Shown here in pieces: positions 27,680-35,192 of a stretch of 64,000 nt of DNA. Every line of letters begins with the position of its first letter. Position 1 is the first letter of the stretch. This stretch comes from Mesorhizobium sp. SARCC-RB16n (GTDB taxonomy: Bacteria; Pseudomonadota; Alphaproteobacteria; Rhizobiales; Rhizobiaceae). Location of the stretch: NCBI RefSeq assembly GCF_008520305.1, contig NZ_ML703290.1, positions 1 to 64,000 on the forward strand, given 5' to 3'. The notes below the pieces were generated by a model, which saw nothing but the letters and a program-made list of their open reading frames with translations, had not been told where the DNA came from and did no database searches. Position numbers and translations under genes: made by a program.

Positions 27680-28630
27680 ATGTACAATTACCTCGATTTC
27701 GAAAAGCCGGTGCAGGATCTTGAGCTCAAGATCCTCGAGCTCAAGAAGCTTGCAGAGAACGGCGAGGCGGTCGATGTCGCCGATGAGATCACCAGGCTGG
27801 AGAAGCGCTCGCGCGATGCGCTGCGCGAACTCTACAAGGCACTGACGCCGTGGCAGAAGGTGCAGGTGGCGCGCCATTCCGACCGGCCGCACTGCGTCGA
27901 CTACATCAAGAGCCTTTTCAGCGACTTCACGCCGCTCGCCGGCGACCGCAATTTCGGCGAGGACCAGGCGATCGTCGGCGGTTTTGCACGTTTCCGCGGC
28001 GAACCTGTCGCGATCCTCGGCCAGGAAAAGGGCTCGGACACGGCGAGCCGCCTGAAGCACAATTTCGGCTCGGTGCGCCCCGAAGGCTATCGCAAGGCGG
28101 TGCGGCTGATGGAGCTTGCCGATCGCTTCAAGATCCCGCTGCTGACGCTGGTCGACACGGCCGGCGCCTATCCCGGCGTCGGCGCCGAGGAGCGCGGCCA
28201 GGCCGAAGCCATTGCCCGCTCGACCTCGGCCTGCCTTGGCCTGAAAGTGCCGTCAATCTCGGTGGTCATCGGCGAAGGCGGTTCGGGCGGCGCCATCGCG
28301 ATCGCCACCGCCAACCGCGTCTACATGCTCGAACACGCCATCTATTCGGTGATTTCGCCCGAAGGTGCCGCCTCCATCCTGTGGCGCGACACGACCCGCT
28401 CCAAGGACGCGGCGACCAACATGAAGATCACCGCCCAGGATCTGCTGGAACTGAAGATCATCGATGCCATCATCCCCGAGCCGATGGGCGGCGCCCAGCG
28501 CGCGCCCGAAACGGTGATTGCCGCGACCGGCGACCTCATCGCCAAGACGATGAAGGAGTTCGCCGGCGCCAACACCGATTTCCGCGAACAACGCCGCGAG
28601 AAATACCTGGCGATGGGCCGCAGCCTCTGA
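27680..28630 (+). CDS. accA: Acetyl-CoA carboxylase carboxyltransferase subunit alpha
   Basis: A 316-residue subunit that with AccD transfers carboxyl from carboxybiotin to acetyl-CoA, the committing step of fatty acid synthesis. It begins MYNYLDFEKPVQDLELKILE and carries the oxyanion-forming crotonase-fold loops, LLTLVDTAGAYPGVGAEERG and VIGEGGSGGAIAIATANRV, then EGAASILWRD. I chose ATG 27680, the conserved start; an upstream ATG at 27626 adds an unconserved 18 residues. Length matches the family. Confidence 0.97.
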   Translation: MYNYLDFEKPVQDLELKILELKKLAENGEAVDVADEITRLEKRSRDALRELYKALTPWQKVQVARHSDRPHCVDYIKSLFSDFTPLAGDRNFGEDQAIVGGFARFRGEPVAILGQEKGSDTASRLKHNFGSVRPEGYRKAVRLMELADRFKIPLLTLVDTAGAYPGVGAEERGQAEAIARSTSACLGLKVPSISVVIGEGGSGGAIAIATANRVYMLEHAIYSVISPEGAASILWRDTTRSKDAATNMKITAQDLLELKIIDAIIPEPMGGAQRAPETVIAATGDLIAKTMKEFAGANTDFREQRREKYLAMGRSL

Positions 28631-28874
28631 CGCCCCCTTTTGGGCGGCGGAACAAGGCTGTCGGAAGCGCTCTGCCCGCAGCAATGTGGCGGCGATGAGC
28701 AATTTCGCCACAAAAATGCCGCCCCATTCGGTTCAATGAAATCACCGTGAGGGATTGGCCGAGCCTTGCGGTAAGGAATTTTCAAGGTTAACGGGCTTAC
28801 GGTCATCGGTGTTCAGCATGCGGGTCTGGCCGTTTCGAAGCCATTGGCCCGAAAGAAAAGACATAGCCTTATCC

Positions 28875-30191
28875 ATGTTTGCCAAGCTTGCCCGTACTGG
28901 AGTCCTTGCCGCCTCGATAGCCGTCGCGGGCTGCAATGATTCGTCGATGAAGGACTTTGCCCCGGAAGCCAACAAGCCGCTGCCCGACAAGATCCTTGCC
29001 GACATGAGAGCCAAGGGTATGGTCCGCACCTCCTCGGTGATGGCGCGCATCTTCAAGGAAGAAGGCAAGCTCGAGATCTGGAAGGCCAAGACCAACGGCC
29101 GCTATGACATGGTGGCGAGCTACGACATCTGCAAATGGTCGGGCAAGCTCGGCCCGAAATACACCGAAGGCGACCGCCAGGCGCCGGAAGGTTTCTACAC
29201 CGTGCGCCCGGCGCAGATGAATCCGCGCTCGAACTACCATCTGTCCTTCAACATCGGCTTTCCCAACGCCTATGACCGTGCCAATGGCCGCACCGGCCAG
29301 AATCTGATGGTCCATGGTGCCTGCTCGTCATCGGGCTGCTATTCGATGACCGACGCACAGATCGAGCAGATCTACGCCTTCGGCCGTGACGCTTTCCAGG
29401 GCGGCCAGACCGAGTTCCAGGTCGAGGCCTTTCCGTTCCGAATGACCGCCGCCAACATGGCGCGCTACCGCAACGACCCGAATTACGAATTCTGGAAGAT
29501 GCTCAAGGTCGGCTACGATAATTTCGAGGTCACCAAGGTGCCGCCGAAGGTCGACGTCTGCGAGAAGCGCTACGTCTTCAACCAGGTCGCGGCCGACGGC
29601 CAGGCGTTCGATCCGACCGGCCCCTGCCCGGCGACGACGCAGCCGGATTCGCTGAAGAGCGCCTACAACGCCTATCAAGGCACGTATGATGCGGCCTTCA
29701 ACAGCGCGCTCAAGGCCAGTGTGCCGCCACCCAAGCCGACGATTGCCGGCATCAAGGAAGCCAGCATCGTCTCCGACTGGTCCAAGCGCCGGGCCCGTGG
29801 CGAGCGCGTGCCGATCGATCCGCCGTCGCTCAACACCGACGGTTCGGTGACCGAGACGGCGCGCATGGGCCGCATCGATTCGCCCGCCGGCCGCAAGATG
29901 GCCGCGCTCGACGCCGAAAAGGCCGCCAAGAAGAAGGCCGAGGAGCAGAGGCTGGCTGCCATCGAAGCCGCCAAACAGGCCAAGGAAGCCGCCAAGGCGC
30001 AGGCTCTTGCTGAAAAGGAAGCGGCCAAGCAAGCCAAGATTGCGGCCAAGGCCGCCAAGGAAGCTCCCGTCGCCACCGCGACCATCGCTGCTCCGACGGA
30101 AGCGCAGCCGGCCGAAACGCAGGCCGCCAGCGCGGACGAAAGCCGGGTGACGAAGCTGAAGAACAAGTTGCTCGGCATGTTCGGCGGCTGA
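28875..30191 (+). CDS. L,D-transpeptidase family lipoprotein (YafK-like)
   Basis: A 438-residue protein. The leader ends in a lipobox, AVAGC with Cys20, so it should be lipidated. The YkuD-like L,D-transpeptidase domain spans about residues 45-230 with catalytic HGACSSSGCYSM (His148, Cys155). These enzymes cross-link or trim peptidoglycan or attach proteins to it. The last 90 residues are Ala/Lys/Glu-rich (about 355-425), predicted coiled coil, which is unusual for YafK. ATG 28875 is chosen for the lipoprotein leader. tusA follows after five bases. Confidence 0.88.
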   Translation: MFAKLARTGVLAASIAVAGCNDSSMKDFAPEANKPLPDKILADMRAKGMVRTSSVMARIFKEEGKLEIWKAKTNGRYDMVASYDICKWSGKLGPKYTEGDRQAPEGFYTVRPAQMNPRSNYHLSFNIGFPNAYDRANGRTGQNLMVHGACSSSGCYSMTDAQIEQIYAFGRDAFQGGQTEFQVEAFPFRMTAANMARYRNDPNYEFWKMLKVGYDNFEVTKVPPKVDVCEKRYVFNQVAADGQAFDPTGPCPATTQPDSLKSAYNAYQGTYDAAFNSALKASVPPPKPTIAGIKEASIVSDWSKRRARGERVPIDPPSLNTDGSVTETARMGRIDSPAGRKMAALDAEKAAKKKAEEQRLAAIEAAKQAKEAAKAQALAEKEAAKQAKIAAKAAKEAPVATATIAAPTEAQPAETQAASADESRVTKLKNKLLGMFGG

Positions 30192-30196
30192 TCGCC

Positions 30197-30430
30197 GTGG
30201 CCAGCGACACCGTCTATGATCTGAAGGGGCTGAACTGCCCTTTGCCCGTGCTGAAGGCGAAGAAGCGGCTGGCAGGCATGCAGCCAGGCAGCCGCCTCTG
30301 GCTGGAAACCACCGACCCGCTGGCCGTCATCGACATCCCCGCCTTCTGCTCGGATGCCGGCCACCAGCTGATTGAAACAGCGTCGGTTTCAGGCGGCCAT
30401 CGCTTTCTGGTCGAGCGCGGCGAGCAATAA
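30197..30430 (+). CDS. TusA-family sulfurtransferase
   Basis: A 77-residue protein of the TusA/SirA fold, starting at GTG 30197. The sulfur-carrying Cys14 is in the family motif LKGLNCPLPVLKAKK. TusA relatives pass persulfide sulfur in tRNA thiolation, molybdenum cofactor synthesis or sulfur oxidation; which of these applies cannot be told. It is only five bases after the L,D-transpeptidase gene and convergent with the CobW-like gene. Confidence 0.9.
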   Translation: MASDTVYDLKGLNCPLPVLKAKKRLAGMQPGSRLWLETTDPLAVIDIPAFCSDAGHQLIETASVSGGHRFLVERGEQ

Positions 30431-30439
30431 TCGAAAAAT

Positions 30440-31561
30440 TTACAGCCCTGCGATCGCCAACGGATTGTTTTCCAGAGCCGCGCGGTCGGGCATGTCGACC
30501 GACGGCCGGTTGGTGAAGGCGGCGAAAAGCCGGCGCACATAGTCTTCCGGCATGTCGAGCGTGATCAGCACCAGCCGCGTGCCGCGCTGGCCGTCCGGCC
30601 AGGACGGCAACCGCACCGGCGGATGCAGGATTTTCTGCACGCCATGCACGACCAGCGGCCGCGACGGATCCTCCTGCAGTTCGATGACCCCCTTCATCCG
30701 CAGCAGGCGCTCGCCATGTGTGGAACGCAGGAGATCGAGGAACATCTCGATGGCTGAAAACGGGACCGGCCCGTCATGCACCAGCGAATGGGTTTTAACG
30801 CGCTGATCGTGGCGATGGGCATGGCCATGCTCGTGCCCCCCGTGGTCATGCCCGTGCCCCTCATGGTCATGATGGTCGTGGTCATGCGCAGCCTCCTCGC
30901 CGAGCCAGCGCTGCACGTCGGCGGACTTGGTCGCCGGATTGTAGAGGCCGCAGTCGAACAGTGCCGCCACCCCGGTTTTCGTCTCCCCGACATCGAGCAA
31001 CTGAGCTCCGGGATTGATCTGCCGCAAGCGCGCCCGCAGCGTTTCGAGGTCGTCGCGATCGGTGACCAGGTCGGCCTTGGAGAGCACGATGCGGTCGGCG
31101 ACCGCGACCTGCTTGACCGCCTCGACATGGGCATCGAGTGTGGCATCGCCGTTGACGGCATCGACCAGGGTGATGACGCCGTCGAGCCGAAAAGCCTGGA
31201 CCAGCGCCGGATGGGCCATGATCGACTGCAGCACAGGCGCCGGGTCGGCCAGTCCCGTGGTCTCGAGGATGACGCGGGCAAGCCGCGCGATACGGCCGGT
31301 CTGCAGTCGGTCGACCAGGTCCGCCAGCGTGTCGACAAGTTCGCCGCGCACCGTGCAGCACAGGCAACCGTCGGAAAGCTGGATGATGCCGTCGGAGGCC
31401 TGTTCGACCAGCAGATGATCGATCGCCACCTCGCCAAACTCGTTGATGATGACCGCCGTGTCGGCCAGCGCCGGATCCTTCAGGAGTCGGTTGAGCAATG
31501 TCGTCTTGCCGGCCCCGAGGAAGCCGGTCAGCACCGAGACAGGAATCGGGAAACCATTCAT
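30440..31561 (-). CDS. CobW/COG0523 family GTPase
   Basis: A 373-residue G3E GTPase. Walker A GFLGAGKT is at residues 13-20, the metal-binding GCLCC is at about 65-69, and the NKAD-like base-recognition motif is VLSKADL. A long His-rich loop (DHDHHDHEGHGHDHGGHEHG and more) occupies about residues 228-255 and should bind zinc or cobalt. The CobW C-terminal domain completes it. COG0523 proteins are metal chaperones, most often for zinc in bacteria without a B12 context. It starts four bases after the D,D-carboxypeptidase stop. Confidence 0.92.
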   Translation of the reverse strand: MNGFPIPVSVLTGFLGAGKTTLLNRLLKDPALADTAVIINEFGEVAIDHLLVEQASDGIIQLSDGCLCCTVRGELVDTLADLVDRLQTGRIARLARVILETTGLADPAPVLQSIMAHPALVQAFRLDGVITLVDAVNGDATLDAHVEAVKQVAVADRIVLSKADLVTDRDDLETLRARLRQINPGAQLLDVGETKTGVAALFDCGLYNPATKSADVQRWLGEEAAHDHDHHDHEGHGHDHGGHEHGHAHRHDQRVKTHSLVHDGPVPFSAIEMFLDLLRSTHGERLLRMKGVIELQEDPSRPLVVHGVQKILHPPVRLPSWPDGQRGTRLVLITLDMPEDYVRRLFAAFTNRPSVDMPDRAALENNPLAIAGL

Positions 31562-31565
31562 TGGA

Positions 31566-32732
31566 TTAGTTCGCGACCTTGGCCGGCTGGTCGCCTTGTG
31601 CGGCCGCACCCGCGACTTTCGGGCCTGTGCCGGCGGGTACGGGCTTGTCGGGCCGCCAGGTCGGGATCGGCACGTCGGCATATTCCTGCGCGCCCTCCTC
31701 GAGGATCGCTTTCGGCGCCGGACCAGTGGCCCCGCCGAGGCCGACGGCAACCAGCGTCGGCACATGGTCGAGCTTCTCCCGATAAGGGGATTTCGGCGCG
31801 TCCTTGGCGGCGGCGGCCGGCGGCGCCTCGGACTGCTCCGCCTTCGTCTTCTTCTTGCAGACCTCGTCATGCATGTCGTTGGGCGAGACCAGATCGCCGT
31901 AGGGAGCGAGCGTGGTGACGGTGGTCGACCCGGCGGCGGGCGCGTCAAAGCCCTCATCGAGCAGTTTAGCCGTGGCTTCGGCACGGCTGACCGCCGACTT
32001 CTCGCCGAGCACGACCGCCACCAGCGTGCGCCCATTGCGTGTCGCCGAACCGATCATGTTGAAGCCGGACGGGCAGACAAAGCCGGTCTTCATGCCGTCG
32101 GCGCCGGGATAGCGGCCGATCAACAGATTGTAGTTCGGAATGGCCTTCTTGCCGACCGCAAGCCCCTCGATCGAGAACCACGGCGCATATTGCGGGAACT
32201 CGCGGCGGATCGCCATCACCAGGATCGAAAGGTCGCGCGCCGTCGTGTACTGGTCGGGCGAGTAAAGGCCGTTCGGGTTGACGAAATGGGTGCCGTTCAT
32301 GCCGAGTCGGGCCGCCTCGGCATTCATCCTTTCGGCGAAGGCTGCCTGCGATCCGCCGACATTCTCGCCGACCGCCATGGCGATGTCGTTGGCCGATTTG
32401 ACCAGCATCATCTTCAGCGCATTGTCGAGCCGCATCACCGAGCCCGGCTTGAAGCCCATCTTGCTCGGCGGTTCGCCGGCGGAGTGTTTTGTCACCTTGA
32501 TCGGCGAATCGAGCTGGACTTCTCCGGCCGCGATCGCCCGGAAGGTCACATAGGCGGTCATCAGCTTGCTGAGCGAGGCCGGGTACCAGCGCTTGAACGC
32601 ATCCTGATGCTGCAGGATCTGGCCGCTCTTGAGGTCGAAGACCACCACCGGATTGGCCAGCGCCGGCCCAGCCAGGGCCGACAGCATGATTGCGCCAGCC
32701 GGGAATAGTTTGAGGAAATGCCTATGCCGCAT
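31566..32732 (-). CDS. D-alanyl-D-alanine carboxypeptidase (DacA/DacF type, S11)
   Basis: A 388-residue penicillin-binding protein that removes the terminal D-Ala from peptidoglycan stem peptides. The signal peptide is LKLFPAGAIMLSALAGPALA. The SxxK motif is SLSK at 53-56, SxN is SAN at about 113-115, and KTG lies in GMKTGFVCPSG. The C-terminal 100 residues are Pro/Ala-rich with no clear PBP5 dimer domain. ATG 32732 gives the proper signal peptide. It leads a unit with the CobW-like gene. Confidence 0.92.
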   Translation of the reverse strand: MRHRHFLKLFPAGAIMLSALAGPALANPVVVFDLKSGQILQHQDAFKRWYPASLSKLMTAYVTFRAIAAGEVQLDSPIKVTKHSAGEPPSKMGFKPGSVMRLDNALKMMLVKSANDIAMAVGENVGGSQAAFAERMNAEAARLGMNGTHFVNPNGLYSPDQYTTARDLSILVMAIRREFPQYAPWFSIEGLAVGKKAIPNYNLLIGRYPGADGMKTGFVCPSGFNMIGSATRNGRTLVAVVLGEKSAVSRAEATAKLLDEGFDAPAAGSTTVTTLAPYGDLVSPNDMHDEVCKKKTKAEQSEAPPAAAAKDAPKSPYREKLDHVPTLVAVGLGGATGPAPKAILEEGAQEYADVPIPTWRPDKPVPAGTGPKVAGAAAQGDQPAKVAN

Positions 32733-32775
32733 GATCGAATCCGAAATCGCCTCTTGCCCTGATTGCCCCTGGCTC

Positions 32776-32792
32776 CGTAAGATTTCGTTACG
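32776..32792. promoter_or_regulatory. Palindrome upstream of the D,D-carboxypeptidase gene
   Basis: CGTAA (32776-32780) and TTACG (32788-32792) form a perfect 5 bp inverted repeat with a 7-base spacer, 44 bases upstream of the carboxypeptidase ATG. Position suits an operator, but arms this short can occur by chance. It differs in arm order and spacing from the CTTAC-N6-GTAAG sites further along. Confidence 0.3.
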
Positions 32793-32890
32793 TGACCGCC
32801 AAAATAAGGATCCGACCCTCAAAACCGGACCGCATTATTGCGGTGCTATTTACCCTATGTGACGCCAACATGGCAAAGCGCCTGACAATC

Positions 32891-32950
32891 ACAATTGCGA
32901 AGCACCGGGCACAATTGCAAAGCACCGGGCATAATTGCAAAATACCAGGC
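32891..32950. repeat. Three direct 20 bp repeats upstream of the M20 amidohydrolase
   Basis: ACAATTGCGAAGCACCGGGC (32891-32910) is followed without gap by ACAATTGCAAAGCACCGGGC (32911-32930) and a more diverged ATAATTGCAAAATACCAGGC (32931-32950). The 20 bp period keeps copies on roughly the same face of the helix. The array ends 36 bases before the hydrolase ATG, so it would overlap or adjoin the promoter and could be a cooperative operator. Confidence 0.9.
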
Positions 32951-32985
32951 TGAAGCCGGCTGCACCAACAACGAATGGAACCATC

Positions 32986-34149
32986 ATGCCAATCCTGAAC
33001 CGCGCCGCCGAAATGCAGGACGAAGTCGCCGGCTGGCGTCAGCATCTGCACCAGACGCCAGAACTGAACTTCGATGTCTTCAAGACGGCGGCCTTCGTCA
33101 CCGAAAAGCTGGAAGAGTTTGGCTGCGACGATGTGGTGACCGGCCTCGGCAAGACAGGCGTCGTCGGCATCATCCGAGGCCGTCAGGGGGAAGGCCCCAC
33201 AATCGGGTTGCGCGCCGACATGGATGCACTGCCGCTCAAGGAGATCACCGGCAAGCCCTACGCGTCGACCGTTCCGGGTAAGATGCATGCCTGCGGCCAT
33301 GACGGCCACACCGCGATGCTGCTCGGCGCGGCGAAATATCTCGCCGAAACGCGCAATTTCGCGGGCTCCGTTGCGGTGATCTTCCAACCGGCGGAAGAAG
33401 GCGGCGGCGGCGGCAACGAGATGGTCAAGGACGGCATGATGGACCGCTTCGATATCGCGAAAGTGTTCGGCATGCACAACATGCCGGGCCTGCCGGTCGG
33501 CCAGTTCGCGATCCGTTCGGGTCCGATCATGGCGGCGACGGCCGAATTCACCATCACCGTGAGAGGCAAAGGCGGCCATGCGGCGATGCCGCACGGCACG
33601 ATCGACCCGATCGTCATCGCCAGCCAGTTGGTCGGCGCCCTGCAGACGATCGCCTCGCGCAGCACCGATCCGGTCGAGGCCGTGGTGGTGTCGGTCACCA
33701 AGTTCCACGCGGGCGACGCTTACAACATCATCCCGGAATCGGCCGAGATCGCCGGCACCGTGCGCACGCTGAAGAAGGAAGTGGCCAAGAAATCGGAAGA
33801 GCGGATCCGCGCGATCTGCGCGGGGCTGGGCACCGCCTATGGCGCGACGATCGAGGTCGACTACGACGCGAACTACCCGGTGACGTTCAACCATGCGGAT
33901 GAGACGGTGTTCGCCAGCGATGTGGCCGCCGACGTGGCGGGCGATGCCCAGGTGCACCGCGCGATCCAGCCGGTGATGGGCGGCGAGGATTTCTCCTATA
34001 TGCTGGAAGCCCGCCCCGGCGCCTTCATCTTCATCGGCAATGGCGAGACCGCCGGTCTTCACAACCCGGCCTACGACTTCAACGACGAAGCCATCCCGCA
34101 CGGCATGAGCTATTGGGTGAAGCTGGCGGAGACGGCGCTAGCCGCGTGA
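32986..34149 (+). CDS. M20D family amidohydrolase (hippurate hydrolase / IAA-amino acid hydrolase type)
   Basis: A 387-residue peptidase M20 family protein. Metal ligands are in MHACGHDGHTAM (Cys103, His105), the catalytic Glu pair in FQPAEEGGGG (about 137-138), and the C-terminal GGEDFSYM supplies another ligand. The dimerisation domain is about 180-290. Family members cleave N-acyl amino acids such as hippurate, N-acetyl amino acids or IAA conjugates; the last would be relevant to a plant-associated bacterium but is not shown. ATG 32986 starts MPILNRAAEMQDEV, as relatives do. Confidence 0.92.
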   Translation: MPILNRAAEMQDEVAGWRQHLHQTPELNFDVFKTAAFVTEKLEEFGCDDVVTGLGKTGVVGIIRGRQGEGPTIGLRADMDALPLKEITGKPYASTVPGKMHACGHDGHTAMLLGAAKYLAETRNFAGSVAVIFQPAEEGGGGGNEMVKDGMMDRFDIAKVFGMHNMPGLPVGQFAIRSGPIMAATAEFTITVRGKGGHAAMPHGTIDPIVIASQLVGALQTIASRSTDPVEAVVVSVTKFHAGDAYNIIPESAEIAGTVRTLKKEVAKKSEERIRAICAGLGTAYGATIEVDYDANYPVTFNHADETVFASDVAADVAGDAQVHRAIQPVMGGEDFSYMLEARPGAFIFIGNGETAGLHNPAYDFNDEAIPHGMSYWVKLAETALAA

Positions 34150-34158
34150 CATTCCCAA

Positions 34159-34197
34159 CCAAGAGGCCGGCCCAATTGCGTTCGGCCGGCCTCTTGG
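34159..34197 (+). terminator. Strong hairpin after the M20 amidohydrolase
   Basis: CCAAGAGGCCGGCC (34159-34172) and GGCCGGCCTCTTGG (34184-34197) make a perfect 14 bp stem with an 11-base loop, ten bases after the hydrolase stop and before tRNA-Arg. No T-run follows. It may be a terminator assisted by Rho, or a processing signal. Confidence 0.7.
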
Positions 34198-34233
34198 CGA
34201 AACGATCGGAAGCGGCTATGTGTCGGGCCGCGT

Positions 34234-34310
34234 GGTCCCGTAGCTCAGTAGGATAGAGCGGCAGATTCCTAATCTGTAGGTCACAGGTTCGATTCCTGTC
34301 GGGATCACCA
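34234..34310 (+). tRNA. tRNA-Arg (anticodon CCU)
   Basis: A 77-base cloverleaf with encoded CCA. The acceptor GGTCCCG pairs with CGGGATC (one G-T). The D arm contains AGCTCAGTAGGATAGAGC. The anticodon stem GCAGA/TCTGT holds the loop TTCCTAA with anticodon CCT, reading AGG. The T arm contains GGTTCGATTCC. A T5 run follows just after the CCA. tRNA-Arg(CCU) genes are frequent island insertion points, and the gene content changes character just after this one. Confidence 0.97.
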
Positions 34311-34344
34311 CGTTTTTCAAACAGCGGCGCAACCATGATCCGTC

Positions 34345-34833
34345 TCACACAGGCCTGTGCTGTCGCACGACCTTCCATTCGTGCCAGATCAGCACCATGA
34401 CGACCGCGTCGAAGACGGTCAGCACGAGCAGCCCGGCCGAATGGGTGTAGGAGTAGCGGTAGACTTGATAGATCATGAATGCGCCCAGCGCCATGAGAGA
34501 CGCTGGATACGACCATAGCTTGCCCCTGAGAAGTCCGACAACCAAGAACAGCTTTATCAGGCCGTGGCTGAGCAGGTAAAAGGCATAGAACTCCTTGCTG
34601 GCGACCGAGAAATGGCCTGCCACCTGCGATAGATAACCAGCTATGAAATCGTTGGGGTCTTCGATCAACTCGTCCTGGGTAAAGGCATTGACCCAGGAGG
34701 CAATGGTGGCGGTGGTGACGACGTAGAGCAGTGCCCCGCCAATGCACTCGATCAGGGCATGAGCACCCTTGAGCCAGACACCGACCTCGAAGATTTGATG
34801 GATGCGGTGTTCATCGACGGCTCTCAAAGTCAT
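34345..34833 (-). CDS. DUF2127 membrane protein
   Basis: A 162-residue inner membrane protein with four predicted helices. It matches DUF2127: an N-terminal IHQIFEVGVWLKGAHALIE, a central SHGLIKLFLVVGLLRGKLWSYP, and a closing VLTVFDAVVMVLIWHEW. The family has no known function. It is alone on the minus strand between the tRNA and the PLP cluster, separated from the latter by about 360 bases. Confidence 0.85.
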   Translation of the reverse strand: MTLRAVDEHRIHQIFEVGVWLKGAHALIECIGGALLYVVTTATIASWVNAFTQDELIEDPNDFIAGYLSQVAGHFSVASKEFYAFYLLSHGLIKLFLVVGLLRGKLWSYPASLMALGAFMIYQVYRYSYTHSAGLLVLTVFDAVVMVLIWHEWKVVRQHRPV

Positions 34834-34878
34834 ACCTCGCAGCCGAGTAACGAAACGGACAACAAATGGATGCAGCTC

Positions 34879-35190
34879 TCACCCATTGGAGGCTGCTCTC
34901 AGACCTGTCCTTGATAGCGGAATGATCAGCGCCTCACAATTTCGCCCGCTGGGGTGCTGGCCGTTGTCCTGCAATGGGGGCCAAGACCGACCGCTCCCAT
35001 CTTCGTCACCGGGCCCTTTCGGCCGGTCTGGAGTTTCTCCTGTCGAGCCGCCGACTTCGAAGAAAATTCTGCTGACGGCAGCTGCTTTGGTGTCCCCGAG
35101 CCAGGGGTTGTTACCCGGGTGAATGAAAATCCCATACGTGCCATGCATGACGGCCAGCGCGATGAGTGTTATAAGCGATCGCGATGGCAC
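34879..35190 (-). CDS. Possible small hydrophobic protein after the PLP decarboxylase
   Basis: A 103-codon frame from GTG 35190, two bases past the decarboxylase stop, to TGA at 34879. It begins with a hydrophobic stretch, PSRSLITLIALAVMHGTYGI, that could be a helix, and then becomes polar. I recognise no family and see no ribosome site, so translational coupling would be needed. It may equally be chance. If it is not real, the 360 bases between 34834 and 35192 hold nothing that I can identify. Confidence 0.25.
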   Translation of the reverse strand: MPSRSLITLIALAVMHGTYGIFIHPGNNPWLGDTKAAAVSRIFFEVGGSTGETPDRPKGPGDEDGSGRSWPPLQDNGQHPSGRNCEALIIPLSRTGLRAASNG

Positions 35191-35192
35191 AA

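Noticed and set aside
30776-31918. Long plus-strand frame opposite the CobW-like and carboxypeptidase genes
   Set aside because: It is the reverse reading of high-GC coding sequence on the minus strand, without recognisable domains or a ribosome site.
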